This document shows positions 6,272 to 12,948 of a DNA stretch of 14,552 bases, one piece after another. Position 1 is the stretch's first letter. Every line of letters begins with the position of its first letter. The translations under genes were made by a program, and so were the position numbers. The notes under the pieces were generated by a model, which ran no database searches, was not told the origin of the DNA, and was given only the letters and a program-made list of their open reading frames with translations. The stretch comes from JAOUEA01 sp031364965 (GTDB lineage Bacteria; Actinomycetota; UBA4738; HRBIN12), in assembly GCA_031364965.1 (NCBI GenBank), contig JANLXF010000167.1, positions 1 through 14,552 on the forward strand, read 5' to 3'.

Positions 6272-6721
6272 ATGGATCGATCCAGATCGAGACCCGCCCG
6301 CCGGGTCGCGGGTTTCGCGCTCGCCGTCGCGCTCGTGTGCGGTCTCGCGCCGGCCGCGTGGGCCCACCACCGTCCGGGACCCTGCGACATCCACCTGCAG
6401 CCCGACGAGACCGTCGTCCACCACTCGAAGGAGCTGATCCGGTGCGCCGTAGCCAAGTGGCCGGTCAACGGCGGCGCGGCACGTGCGATCTGCATCGCCA
6501 AGCGGGAGAGCGGGCTGATCCCCACCGCCGAGTCGCCGGGCGGGGACTTCCTGGGCCTGTTCCAGCACTTGGCCGCCGCCTGGTCCGACCGCTACGACAC
6601 GTGGACGTGGCCCGGGTGGCAGCTCAAGACCGACGCCCTCAACGGTCGCACGAACACGATCGTGACGATCCGGATGGCGAACGACGGCGGCTGGGGACCC
6701 TGGGGCACCCTGGACTGCTGA
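6272..6721 (+). CDS. Small secreted lysozyme/transglycosylase-like protein
   Basis: The 149-residue product starts with an Arg-rich n-region and hydrophobic core (13-28), ending in a likely signal-peptidase site after AWA (29-31), so the mature protein would begin His-His. The domain at about 58-145 reads like a compact SLT/lysozyme fold: ICIAKRESGL with Glu79 as candidate catalytic acid, FLGLFQ (93-98) as the usual G-x-F-Q motif, and a C-terminal ANDGGWGPWG. Four cysteines (38, 58, 74, 149) could form two disulfides outside the cell. It probably cleaves or binds peptidoglycan, as resuscitation-factor and transglycosylase relatives do. ATG at 6272 is chosen for GGGAG 9 nt upstream and a proper signal peptide; in-frame starts at 6185, 6242 and 6245 only add a non-hydrophobic extension. 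Confidence 0.8.
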   Translation: MDRSRSRPARRVAGFALAVALVCGLAPAAWAHHRPGPCDIHLQPDETVVHHSKELIRCAVAKWPVNGGAARAICIAKRESGLIPTAESPGGDFLGLFQHLAAAWSDRYDTWTWPGWQLKTDALNGRTNTIVTIRMANDGGWGPWGTLDC

Positions 6722-6745
6722 CCGCCCCGCCCGGCCCCCCGCCGC

Positions 6746-6757
6746 TAGACTCCCCCC
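6746..6757 (+). promoter_or_regulatory. -10 element TAGACT for leaderless carboxylase transcript
   Basis: TAGACT at 6746-6751 is followed by six C residues and the ATG at 6758. The spacing predicts transcription starting at the A of the start codon. No ribosome site precedes the gene, which supports leaderless expression. Confidence 0.55.
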
Positions 6758-8347
6758 ATGGCTATCAGGGAGAACGAGCCGGCCGTCGACCGCACGATCA
6801 CCGTCGAGGAGCGCATCGCGCAGCTACGCGCCCGCAAGAAGGCTGCGCTCACCCCGGGCGGGCGCGACGCCGCGAAGAAGCAGCACGACCGCGGCAAGCT
6901 CACGGCCCGCGAGCGGCTCGAGATCTTGATGGACAAGGGCTCCTTCGTCGAAACCGACCCGTTCGCGATCCACCGGGCGCACGACTTCGGGATGGACCGC
7001 AAGCGTCCGCCGGGTGACGGCGTGATCACGGGCTACGGCACGGTCGACGGCCGCAAGGTGTTCGTCTCATCCCAGGACTTCACCGTGTTCGGGGGTTCGA
7101 TGGGCGAGGTCATGGCGCAGAAGGTCTGCAAGGTGATGGACCTCGCGATCAGCACGGGCGCGCCCTACATCTCGATCAACGACTCGGGTGGCGCGCGGAT
7201 CCAGGAAGGAGCCGCGAGCCTCGCGGGCTACGGCTACATCTTCGAGCGGAACGTGCGGGCCTCCGGGGTGATCCCGCAGATCAGCGTGATCATGGGCCCC
7301 TGCGCGGGCGGCGCCGTCTACTCCCCCGCGATCACCGACTTCACCTTCATGGTGAAGGAGACCTCACACATGTTCATCACGGGTCCCGACGTGATCAAGG
7401 CCGTGACGGGCGAAGAGGTCACGATGGAGGAGCTCGGCGGCGCGATGACCCACGCGTCGAAGTCCGGGGTCGCCGCCTTCGTGGGCGAGGACGACGAGGA
7501 CGTGCTCCAGCGGGTCAGGTACCTGCTCTCGTTCCTGCCGAGCAACAACCTCGAGGATCCGCCCGCCTACGCGACTACCGACGATCCCGACCGGATGGCC
7601 GACGCGCTGACGCACATCGTGCCGGACCGTGCGGCCGAGCCGTACGACATGCACGAGGTGATCCGCTACATCGTCGACGACGGGGAGTTCCTCGAGGTGT
7701 TCCCGCTCTGGGCGATGAACATCGTGATCGGGTTCTCGCGGCTCGATGGTCGAACGATCGGGATCATCGCGAACCAGCCGAAGGTGATCGCGGGGACGCT
7801 CGACATCGAGGCGAGCGAGAAAGCATCGCGCTTCGTGCGGTTCTGCGACGCCTTCAACATCCCGATCCTCACCCTCGTCGATGTCCCCGGGTTCCTGCCG
7901 GGCGCCACGCAGGAGTACCACGGGATCATCCGGCACGGCGCGAAGCTCCTCTACGCCTTCGCGGAGGCGACGGTGCCTCGGATGACCGTGATCACCCGCA
8001 AGGCCTACGGCGGGGCCTACCTGGTGATGAACTCCAAGCATCTGCGCGCCGACGTCTCGTTCGCCTGGCCGACGGCCGAGATCGCGGTGATGGGAGCCGA
8101 GGGCGCGGTCAACGTCGTGTTCCGCCGTGAGATCGAGAAGGCCGCCGACCCCGACAAGAAGCGCGCCCAGATGATCGAGGAGTACCGCCAGAAGTTCTCG
8201 ACGCCGTACGCGGCGGCCGAGCGGGGGTTCATCGACGACGTGATCGAGCCGGCGGAGACCAGGGCACGGCTGATCCGCTCCCTGCGGATGCTCTCGACCA
8301 AACGTGAATCCGTGCCCGCGCGTAAGCACGGCAACATCCCGCTCTAG
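6758..8347 (+). CDS. pccB: Acyl-CoA (propionyl-CoA type) carboxylase, carboxyltransferase beta subunit
   Basis: The 529-residue product is a full-length biotin-dependent carboxyltransferase. Landmarks are KLTARERLE (47-55), the first oxyanion region GGARIQEGAASLAGYG (144-159), GPCAGGAVYSPA (180-191), and the second half with VDVPGFLPG (374-382), GAKLLYAFAEATVP, RKAYGGAYLVMNSKHL (414-429) and WPTAEIAVMG. It transfers CO2 from carboxybiotin to an acyl-CoA, typically giving methylmalonyl-CoA from propionyl-CoA. The biotin carboxylase/carrier alpha subunit is not in the window. Residue 422, which in Streptomyces PccB is Asp and influences acetyl/propionyl choice, is Leu here, so substrate range should not be assumed. 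The ATG has a -10 element just upstream and no ribosome site. The stop is followed at once by a strong ribosome site for the next gene. Confidence 0.95.
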   Translation: MAIRENEPAVDRTITVEERIAQLRARKKAALTPGGRDAAKKQHDRGKLTARERLEILMDKGSFVETDPFAIHRAHDFGMDRKRPPGDGVITGYGTVDGRKVFVSSQDFTVFGGSMGEVMAQKVCKVMDLAISTGAPYISINDSGGARIQEGAASLAGYGYIFERNVRASGVIPQISVIMGPCAGGAVYSPAITDFTFMVKETSHMFITGPDVIKAVTGEEVTMEELGGAMTHASKSGVAAFVGEDDEDVLQRVRYLLSFLPSNNLEDPPAYATTDDPDRMADALTHIVPDRAAEPYDMHEVIRYIVDDGEFLEVFPLWAMNIVIGFSRLDGRTIGIIANQPKVIAGTLDIEASEKASRFVRFCDAFNIPILTLVDVPGFLPGATQEYHGIIRHGAKLLYAFAEATVPRMTVITRKAYGGAYLVMNSKHLRADVSFAWPTAEIAVMGAEGAVNVVFRREIEKAADPDKKRAQMIEEYRQKFSTPYAAAERGFIDDVIEPAETRARLIRSLRMLSTKRESVPARKHGNIPL

Positions 8348-8358
8348 GAGGAGCACCG

Positions 8359-8628
8359 ATGCCGATCCGCGACGAAGGCGAGCGCCGCTTCGAGCTCCCC
8401 GCGCACCTCACCCCCGAGGAGGAACGCGCGATCTTGATGGCGCTCGAGCGCTTCTTCCTACAGGAGAGCCCCAAGCCCGCGCCGTGGGTGCTCCAGGGCC
8501 GGGTCGAGGCCACCGGGCAGGGAGCGCTCCAGATCCGCCGGTACGCGCACGAGCCGTGGCACGGCCAGCAGGCGCCCTTCGCGCGGCGCGGCGTCGCGCC
8601 GATGCAGGGCCGATCCGACGTCTGCTGA
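8359..8628 (+). CDS. Small protein coupled to pccB, possible carboxylase epsilon-like subunit
   Basis: The 89-residue product begins 11 nt after the pccB stop, and an AGGAGG ribosome site (8347-8352) overlaps that stop codon, so the two genes are almost certainly cotranscribed. Residues 17-36 look helical (LTPEEERAILMALERFFLQE), followed by PWVLQGRVEATG (42-53) and a polar tail ending in Cys. Actinobacterial acyl-CoA carboxylases often have a small epsilon subunit encoded next to the beta subunit, with an N-terminal PEE..A/L helix and a Trp. Position and size fit, but the sequence match is weak and I would treat the role as unproven. The gene is real by spacing, ribosome site and codon use; no catalytic or membrane feature is seen. 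Confidence 0.7.
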   Translation: MPIRDEGERRFELPAHLTPEEERAILMALERFFLQESPKPAPWVLQGRVEATGQGALQIRRYAHEPWHGQQAPFARRGVAPMQGRSDVC

Positions 8629-8644
8629 GACGGAGGACGGGCCC

Positions 8645-9757
8645 GTGCAGGTAGCGCTCCAGGTGGACCAGGTGTGGTTCTCGGCCCCCGGCGGGATCGG
8701 GACCTACGTCCGCGAGCTGTCGCGCGTGCTCCTCGACCGCGGTGGCCTCGACCTGACGCTCTTCCATTGCCGGTTCCCCGAGCCCGGCCCGGCCTGGCTC
8801 GCGGACTTCCCGGCGCTCGAGATCCCCGGACCGATCCGCACGCTCTACCCGCAATGGGATCTCGTCGCTCGCCCCAAGCTTCCGCCCTCCTTCGACGGCT
8901 TCGGGGTGATCCACGCGACGAACCCCGCGTCGGTGCCACCGGCGCGCACGGATCAGGCGCTCGTGGTGACGGTCCACGACCTGGCGTTCGAGCATCATCC
9001 GGAGCTCTTCCCCGCGTCGTGGCGGTGGCTCTACCGCGCGGGTGTTCGCGCCGCGGTGCGACGCGCCGACGCGATCCTGGTCCCCACGCGGGCGACGGCC
9101 GACGACCTCGTGGGCCGGCATGATCTCGACCCCGCCCGGGTGCACGTCACGCCCCTCGGAGCGTCGCTGCCGACGACGGACGGCGATCCGGGGCCCACGC
9201 TCGATCGCCTCGGGATCCCTCGTCCCTACATCGTGAGCGTCGGGACGCAGGAGCCCAGGAAGAACCTCGTTCGGCTGCTGCGCGCCTATCGCCAGGTCGC
9301 GCACGACGTGCCGCACACGCTCGTGCTCGTGGGCGCGTCGGGCTGGGACAACGACGAGCTCGAGCTCGAGATCGGCCGCCCGGGACCCGGAACGATCGTG
9401 CGCACGGGCCACGTGTCGAACGACGACCTCGACGCGCTGTATCGCGGAGCCGCCGTCTTCGCCTACCTGTCGCTCTACGAGGGGTTCGGGCTGCCCGTCG
9501 TGGAGGCGCTCGCCCGCGGCGTGCCCTGCGTCGTGTCGAACACGTCGTCGCTCCCCGAGGTGGCGGGCGACGCGGCGCTCCTGGTCGATCCGACCGACGT
9601 CGGCGAGATCGCCGACGCGCTCGCGCGGGCGCTCACCGACCCCGGCGTGGCCGCCGACCTGCGGCGTCGGGGCCCCGAACGCGCGGCCGGCTTCACCTGG
9701 GAGGCGACCGCCCGCGCTACCCTCGACGCCTACCGACAGGTCACGGGAGCCGCATGA
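8645..9757 (+). CDS. GT4-family (GT-B fold) glycosyltransferase
   Basis: The 370-residue product has two Rossmann-like halves. The N-terminal half contains GGIGTY (16-21) and VTVHDLAFEHHPELF (108-122), typical of mannosyl- and rhamnosyl-type GT4 enzymes. The C-terminal nucleotide-sugar half has SVGTQEPRKN (198-207), TGHVSNDDL (254-262) and EGFGLPVVE (279-287), which is the E-x7-E motif. It probably transfers a sugar from a nucleotide donor to a lipid-linked or surface glycan on the cytosolic side; the exact sugar cannot be told. GTG at 8645 has GGAGG 8 nt upstream. It starts 16 nt after the small carboxylase-linked gene and overlaps the following GT2 gene by 4 nt, so all four genes may share one transcript. 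Confidence 0.9.
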   Translation: MQVALQVDQVWFSAPGGIGTYVRELSRVLLDRGGLDLTLFHCRFPEPGPAWLADFPALEIPGPIRTLYPQWDLVARPKLPPSFDGFGVIHATNPASVPPARTDQALVVTVHDLAFEHHPELFPASWRWLYRAGVRAAVRRADAILVPTRATADDLVGRHDLDPARVHVTPLGASLPTTDGDPGPTLDRLGIPRPYIVSVGTQEPRKNLVRLLRAYRQVAHDVPHTLVLVGASGWDNDELELEIGRPGPGTIVRTGHVSNDDLDALYRGAAVFAYLSLYEGFGLPVVEALARGVPCVVSNTSSLPEVAGDAALLVDPTDVGEIADALARALTDPGVAADLRRRGPERAAGFTWEATARATLDAYRQVTGAA

Positions 9758-10707
9758 AGGTTTCGCTCATCGCCACGGTGCTCGACGACGCCGACCACCT
9801 CGACGCGTTCCTCGGATCGCTCGCGGCACAGACACGCGCGCCCGACGAGGTCGTGATAGTCGACGGCGGGTCGACCGACGGGACCGTCGCGATCCTGGCC
9901 GGCGCCGACGGCGTCACGCTGATCGAAGATCCAGGGGCGAACATCTCACGCGGCCGCAACGTCGCGATCGCGGCGGCCGCGCACGACGTGATCGCGGTGA
10001 CCGACGCCGACTGCGTCCTGGAGCCCACCTGGCTCGAGGAGCTGCTCCGACCCCTCGAGGCCGGTGCCGACGTCGCGATGGGCTTCTACCTGCCACTCAC
10101 CCATGGGTTCGTCTCGGAGTGCCTCGCCGCCGTGAACCTGCCGCTCGATGCCTCGGAAGTAGACCCCTCGAGATTCATGCCGAGCGCGCGGTCGGTGGCG
10201 TACCGACGTGATGCGATCGACGCGGTGGGCGGGTATCCGGAGTGGCTCGATATCGGCGAGGACATGTGGGTGAACCACCGATGGCGAGAGCGCGGGTTGG
10301 AACTTCGGTTCGCACCCGAGGCCGTGGTCCGCTGGCGCCTGCGCCCGACGCTGCGCGCGACCTGGCGGCAGTACTTCCGGTACGCCCGCGGCGACGCGCG
10401 CGGGGGCCTGTACCCGGAACGCCACGCCCTGCGGTTCGGCGTGTACGGGGGTCTCGCCGCGGCGCTCGCATCCCGGCGAGGGTGGCCCAAGCTGCTCGCC
10501 GCGGCGGGGGCGGCCCTCTACGCGCGCGGGCCGGTGCACCGTGCTCGGCGGACGTTCCCGGGCCGGCGTGATCGTGCGACCGCCGTGCTCGTGGTGCCGG
10601 CGTTGATGGCGTGGATCGACACCGCGAAACTGGCGGGCTACGCGGCCGGGCTCGCGGAGCGCCTCACGGGGCGCGCGCCGGCCGGCGCACGTCCACCTCA
10701 GTCGTAG
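9754..10707 (+). CDS. GT2-family (GT-A fold) glycosyltransferase
   Basis: The 317-residue product has the classic GT-A start: SLIATVLDDADHL, then EVVIVDGGSTDGT (32-44), RGRNVAI (66-72), and the metal-binding DAD at 84-86. The later GEDMWVNHRWRERG (168-181) supplies the usual catalytic ED. The C-terminal 90 residues are basic, with one or two weak hydrophobic segments (about 230-256 and 275-298), suggesting membrane association. It overlaps the GT4 stop by 4 nt (ATGA), so the pair probably acts in one glycan pathway. No acceptor or sugar can be assigned. Its last 10 nt overlap the 3' end of the convergent dehydrogenase gene. Confidence 0.9.
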   Translation: MKVSLIATVLDDADHLDAFLGSLAAQTRAPDEVVIVDGGSTDGTVAILAGADGVTLIEDPGANISRGRNVAIAAAAHDVIAVTDADCVLEPTWLEELLRPLEAGADVAMGFYLPLTHGFVSECLAAVNLPLDASEVDPSRFMPSARSVAYRRDAIDAVGGYPEWLDIGEDMWVNHRWRERGLELRFAPEAVVRWRLRPTLRATWRQYFRYARGDARGGLYPERHALRFGVYGGLAAALASRRGWPKLLAAAGAALYARGPVHRARRTFPGRRDRATAVLVVPALMAWIDTAKLAGYAAGLAERLTGRAPAGARPPQS

Positions 10708-11558
10708 TCGTAGAACCCGCGTCCGCTCTTGCGGCCGAGGCGGCCCGCGGAGACCATCCGCTGCAGGAGCGACGGCGGCACGTACATCGGATCGCGGAAC
10801 TCCCCGTGCAGCACCTCGGCGATCTGGAGCACGGTGTCGAGGCCGATGAAGTCGGCGAGCTTCAACGGGCCCATCGGGTGGTGCATGCCGAGGGTCATGG
10901 AGGCATCGATGTCCTCCCGGCTCGCGAAGCCCTCGTCGAACAGACGGATCGCCGCGCACAGGTACGGGATCACGAGGCGGTTCACGATGAACCCGGCGTG
11001 GTCCTTCGCCACCACGATCGTCTTGCCGAGCCGCTCCCCGAAGCCGCGCGCGAGCGCCAGCGTGGCGTCCGTCGTCACGAGCGAGGGCGTCAGCTCGATC
11101 AATCCCATCACCGGCGGTGGGTTGAAGAAATGCATGCCGATCACGCGGTCGGCGCGGTTCGTCGCGGCGCCGAGCGTCGCGATCGGGATCGACGACGTGT
11201 TGGAAGCCAAGATCACGTCCTCGCGCACCAGCGCGTCGAGGGCCGCGAAGGTCGGCAGCTTGATCGACGGGTCCTCGGTCGCGGCCTCGATCACCAGATC
11301 GACGTCGGAGAACGCCCCGATGTCGGTCACGCCGCTGATCCGGCCGAGGATCGCCTCGCGGTCGCCCGCCGTGAGCTTTCCGCGGTCGACGGCGCGGGCG
11401 GTCGAGGCTTCGACACGGGCGGTGCCCGCCGCTACGAGATCGTCGCTCGGCTCCAGGAAGATCGCTTCGAGACCCACCCGGGCCACGACCTCGGCGATGC
11501 CCGACCCCATCAGGCCGCAGCCCACCACGCCGACCTGCCTGATCTCCTGCGGCTCCAC
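10698..11558 (-). CDS. 3-hydroxybutyryl-CoA dehydrogenase
   Basis: The 286-residue product is a standard-length, single-function 3-hydroxyacyl-CoA dehydrogenase. It has GVVGCGLMGSG (10-20) for NAD(P) binding, SNTSSIPI (119-126), GMHFFNPPPVM (141-151), and the C-terminal domain pattern reading AGFIVNRLVIPYL. The catalytic set His143, Glu155, Asn193 and Ser122 has the same spacing as in the human enzyme. It interconverts acetoacetyl-CoA and (S)-3-hydroxybutyryl-CoA, as in butyrate metabolism or beta-oxidation, one step before crotonyl-CoA and Ccr. GTG at 11558 is preferred because the fold begins within 10 residues and GGAGG lies 11 nt upstream; longer starts at 11627 or 11678 add a low-complexity leader and run into the divergent gene. 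The usual names are hbd, paaH or fadB2; I cannot choose. Confidence 0.92.
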   Translation of the reverse strand: MEPQEIRQVGVVGCGLMGSGIAEVVARVGLEAIFLEPSDDLVAAGTARVEASTARAVDRGKLTAGDREAILGRISGVTDIGAFSDVDLVIEAATEDPSIKLPTFAALDALVREDVILASNTSSIPIATLGAATNRADRVIGMHFFNPPPVMGLIELTPSLVTTDATLALARGFGERLGKTIVVAKDHAGFIVNRLVIPYLCAAIRLFDEGFASREDIDASMTLGMHHPMGPLKLADFIGLDTVLQIAEVLHGEFRDPMYVPPSLLQRMVSAGRLGRKSGRGFYDYD

Positions 11559-11608
11559 GATCCCCGAGTCCTCCGTTCCGGCCCTCCGCGGGCCCGTTGT
11601 CGGGGGCA

Positions 11609-11618
11609 AGCCTACAAT
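11609..11618. promoter_or_regulatory. Overlapping divergent -10 elements
   Basis: The forward strand reads TACAAT at 11613-11618, 7 nt before the ATG at 11626 (leaderless spacing). The reverse strand reads TAGGCT at 11614-11609, about 50 nt before the dehydrogenase GTG. The two hexamers share two base pairs, so the promoters would compete. No clear -35 is visible on either strand. Confidence 0.5.
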
Positions 11619-11625
11619 CGTTCCC

Positions 11626-12207
11626 ATGTCCGGCCCCGGCTCGCCCTCGAGCACCCCGCGCACGGCCGCCCTGGGCATCGCGACCGGCGGGGTCCTTCTC
11701 GGGCACCGTCTGGCCTACGCGATCGCCGGACCGCGGGACGCCCGCGTCGTCGCGGGAGCCGTCGACGGCCACGGCTACCTCGGCCTCGCGAACGAGCTCG
11801 CGCTCACCCTCGCGATCGCGGGCGTCGCGGCCGTGTTCCTCGGTCGGCTCACGCGCGACGACCAGATGCGGATGCCCTGGCGGGTCACAGGCGTGCGACT
11901 CGCCGCCTTCCAGATCGGGGTCTTCACGGCGATAAAGATCCTCGAGCGACTCTCGGTCGGCGCCCCGGTGCGAGATCTCGTGGCGATGCTGACGGTCGGG
12001 GTGGTGGTGCAGGGCCTCCTCGCGTCCATCGGCGCGCTCTTGATCGCGTGGCTCCTGCGCGCAGCCGCGTCCGTGGAGGCGGCCGTGGGCGCGGCCGCCG
12101 TGATCTCGCCGCCTGCGTCGGCCGCGTTCGCGATCGTCCTGGCGCACCCCACGCACCACGCCGCGCCGGCCACCGTCGGAAGCAGGGGCCCTCCTCACGG
12201 CGGCTGA
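11626..12207 (+). CDS. Small membrane protein with His-rich C-terminal tail, unknown function
   Basis: The 193-residue product has about four membrane segments near 14-33, 54-73, 90-107 and 117-146. A hydrophilic tail contains HPTHH (174-178) and a final His191, a pattern that could bind a metal ion. GHRLAY (26-31) and DGHGYLG (47-53) place further His residues at the ends of the first two segments. I do not recognise a named family. The start is supported by TACAAT 7 nt upstream. Its place at the head of a run of envelope genes that includes CopC-CopD suggests a role in copper handling, but a 51-nt gap with a hairpin separates it from the next gene. The frame reads open far upstream of the ATG; that extension is antisense to the dehydrogenase and is not used. 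Confidence 0.7.
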   Translation: MSGPGSPSSTPRTAALGIATGGVLLGHRLAYAIAGPRDARVVAGAVDGHGYLGLANELALTLAIAGVAAVFLGRLTRDDQMRMPWRVTGVRLAAFQIGVFTAIKILERLSVGAPVRDLVAMLTVGVVVQGLLASIGALLIAWLLRAAASVEAAVGAAAVISPPASAAFAIVLAHPTHHAAPATVGSRGPPHGG

Positions 12208-12213
12208 CCACTC

Positions 12214-12232
12214 CGGCGCCTCGAGGGCGCCG
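12214..12232. terminator. Hairpin between the first two genes of the copper-type locus
   Basis: CGGCGCC (12214-12220) pairs with GGCGCCG (12226-12232) around TCGAG. It lies 6 nt after the stop of the membrane-protein gene and 26 nt before the next start. It may be a partial terminator or an RNA-processing stem; no T-tract follows. Confidence 0.4.
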
Positions 12233-12258
12233 CCAGCGAACCGGAAAGGAGCTCATCG

Positions 12259-12945
12259 ATGCGTCACACGCACCGCACGCACGCGGCGATGACCATCGCC
12301 ATCGCCGCGGCCGTCGTGGTGATCCCCCCGTCCCTCGCGTCCGCCCACGAGGGGACGTCCGTCGGCAAGCTCGCGATCGAGGTCGGGTTCGTGGGCGAGC
12401 CCGCGTACGTCGGCCAGCCCAACGGCGTCCAGCTGATCTTGACGAACGACGGCAAGGCGGTGAAGGACCTCGGCGACGGCATCACGGTCGAGATCGGCTT
12501 CGGCGACGAGACCACGGAGCCGCACACGCTCGCGCCGTGGTTCTTCTACGAGGACGGCGTCCTCGAATCGGGGAACCCCGGCGAGTACCGCTTCTCGTTC
12601 ATCCCGTCCCAGCCGGGCGCGTACACGTTCCACTTCCAGGGCAAGGTCGACGGTCGAGCGATCGACGAATCCTTCACCTCAAGCTCGAAGGGGTTCTCGG
12701 AGGTCGAGGACCCGGCCGCCGCGTCCTTTCCCGCCGTGACCGCCCCCGCGAACGCGGAGCTGGCGACGCGGATCGAGCAGGAGGCCCAGCGGGCTGACGA
12801 CGCGATCACCCAAGCCCAGGCGGCCACCTCGACCGCGCGCTCGGCGGCCGACAGCGCTCGCGCGATCGCCGTGATCGCGGTCCTCCTCGGGTCGATCGGC
12901 GTGATCGCCGGCATCGCGGGGCTCGCCACGAGGAAGCGCGCGTAG
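12259..12945 (+). CDS. Exported beta-domain protein with C-terminal membrane anchor, candidate copper partner
   Basis: The 228-residue product has a signal peptide (1-29, ending LASA) whose predicted cleavage leaves His30 as the first mature residue, followed by Glu-Gly. Residues 35-145 look like an Ig-like beta-sandwich, with GVQLILTNDG, GEYRFSF and QPGAYTFHFQG strands. Residues 165-200 are Ala/Gln/Glu-rich and probably coiled, and 201-223 form a C-terminal membrane segment followed by basic RKR. It is therefore likely anchored in the membrane with its beta domain outside. I do not recognise a specific family. An AAAGGAG ribosome site lies 7 nt before the ATG. The next gene starts 3 nt after its stop. 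An exposed N-terminal His is a copper ligand in CopC, so copper binding is plausible but not shown. Confidence 0.75.
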   Translation: MRHTHRTHAAMTIAIAAAVVVIPPSLASAHEGTSVGKLAIEVGFVGEPAYVGQPNGVQLILTNDGKAVKDLGDGITVEIGFGDETTEPHTLAPWFFYEDGVLESGNPGEYRFSFIPSQPGAYTFHFQGKVDGRAIDESFTSSSKGFSEVEDPAAASFPAVTAPANAELATRIEQEAQRADDAITQAQAATSTARSAADSARAIAVIAVLLGSIGVIAGIAGLATRKRA

Positions 12946-12948
12946 GCG

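Noticed and set aside
8645..10707. Start of a capsule or O-antigen biosynthesis island
   Set aside because: Only two glycosyltransferases are present, with no polymerase, flippase or sugar-nucleotide genes, and codon use is like the neighbours.
9946..12198. Reverse open frame of 750 codons
   Set aside because: It spans three real genes on both strands, has low-complexity Arg/Gly/Asp composition and no recognisable fold.
10611..12797. Forward open frame of 728 codons
   Set aside because: It runs across the dehydrogenase antisense and two copper-locus genes in the wrong frame; composition is shadow-like.
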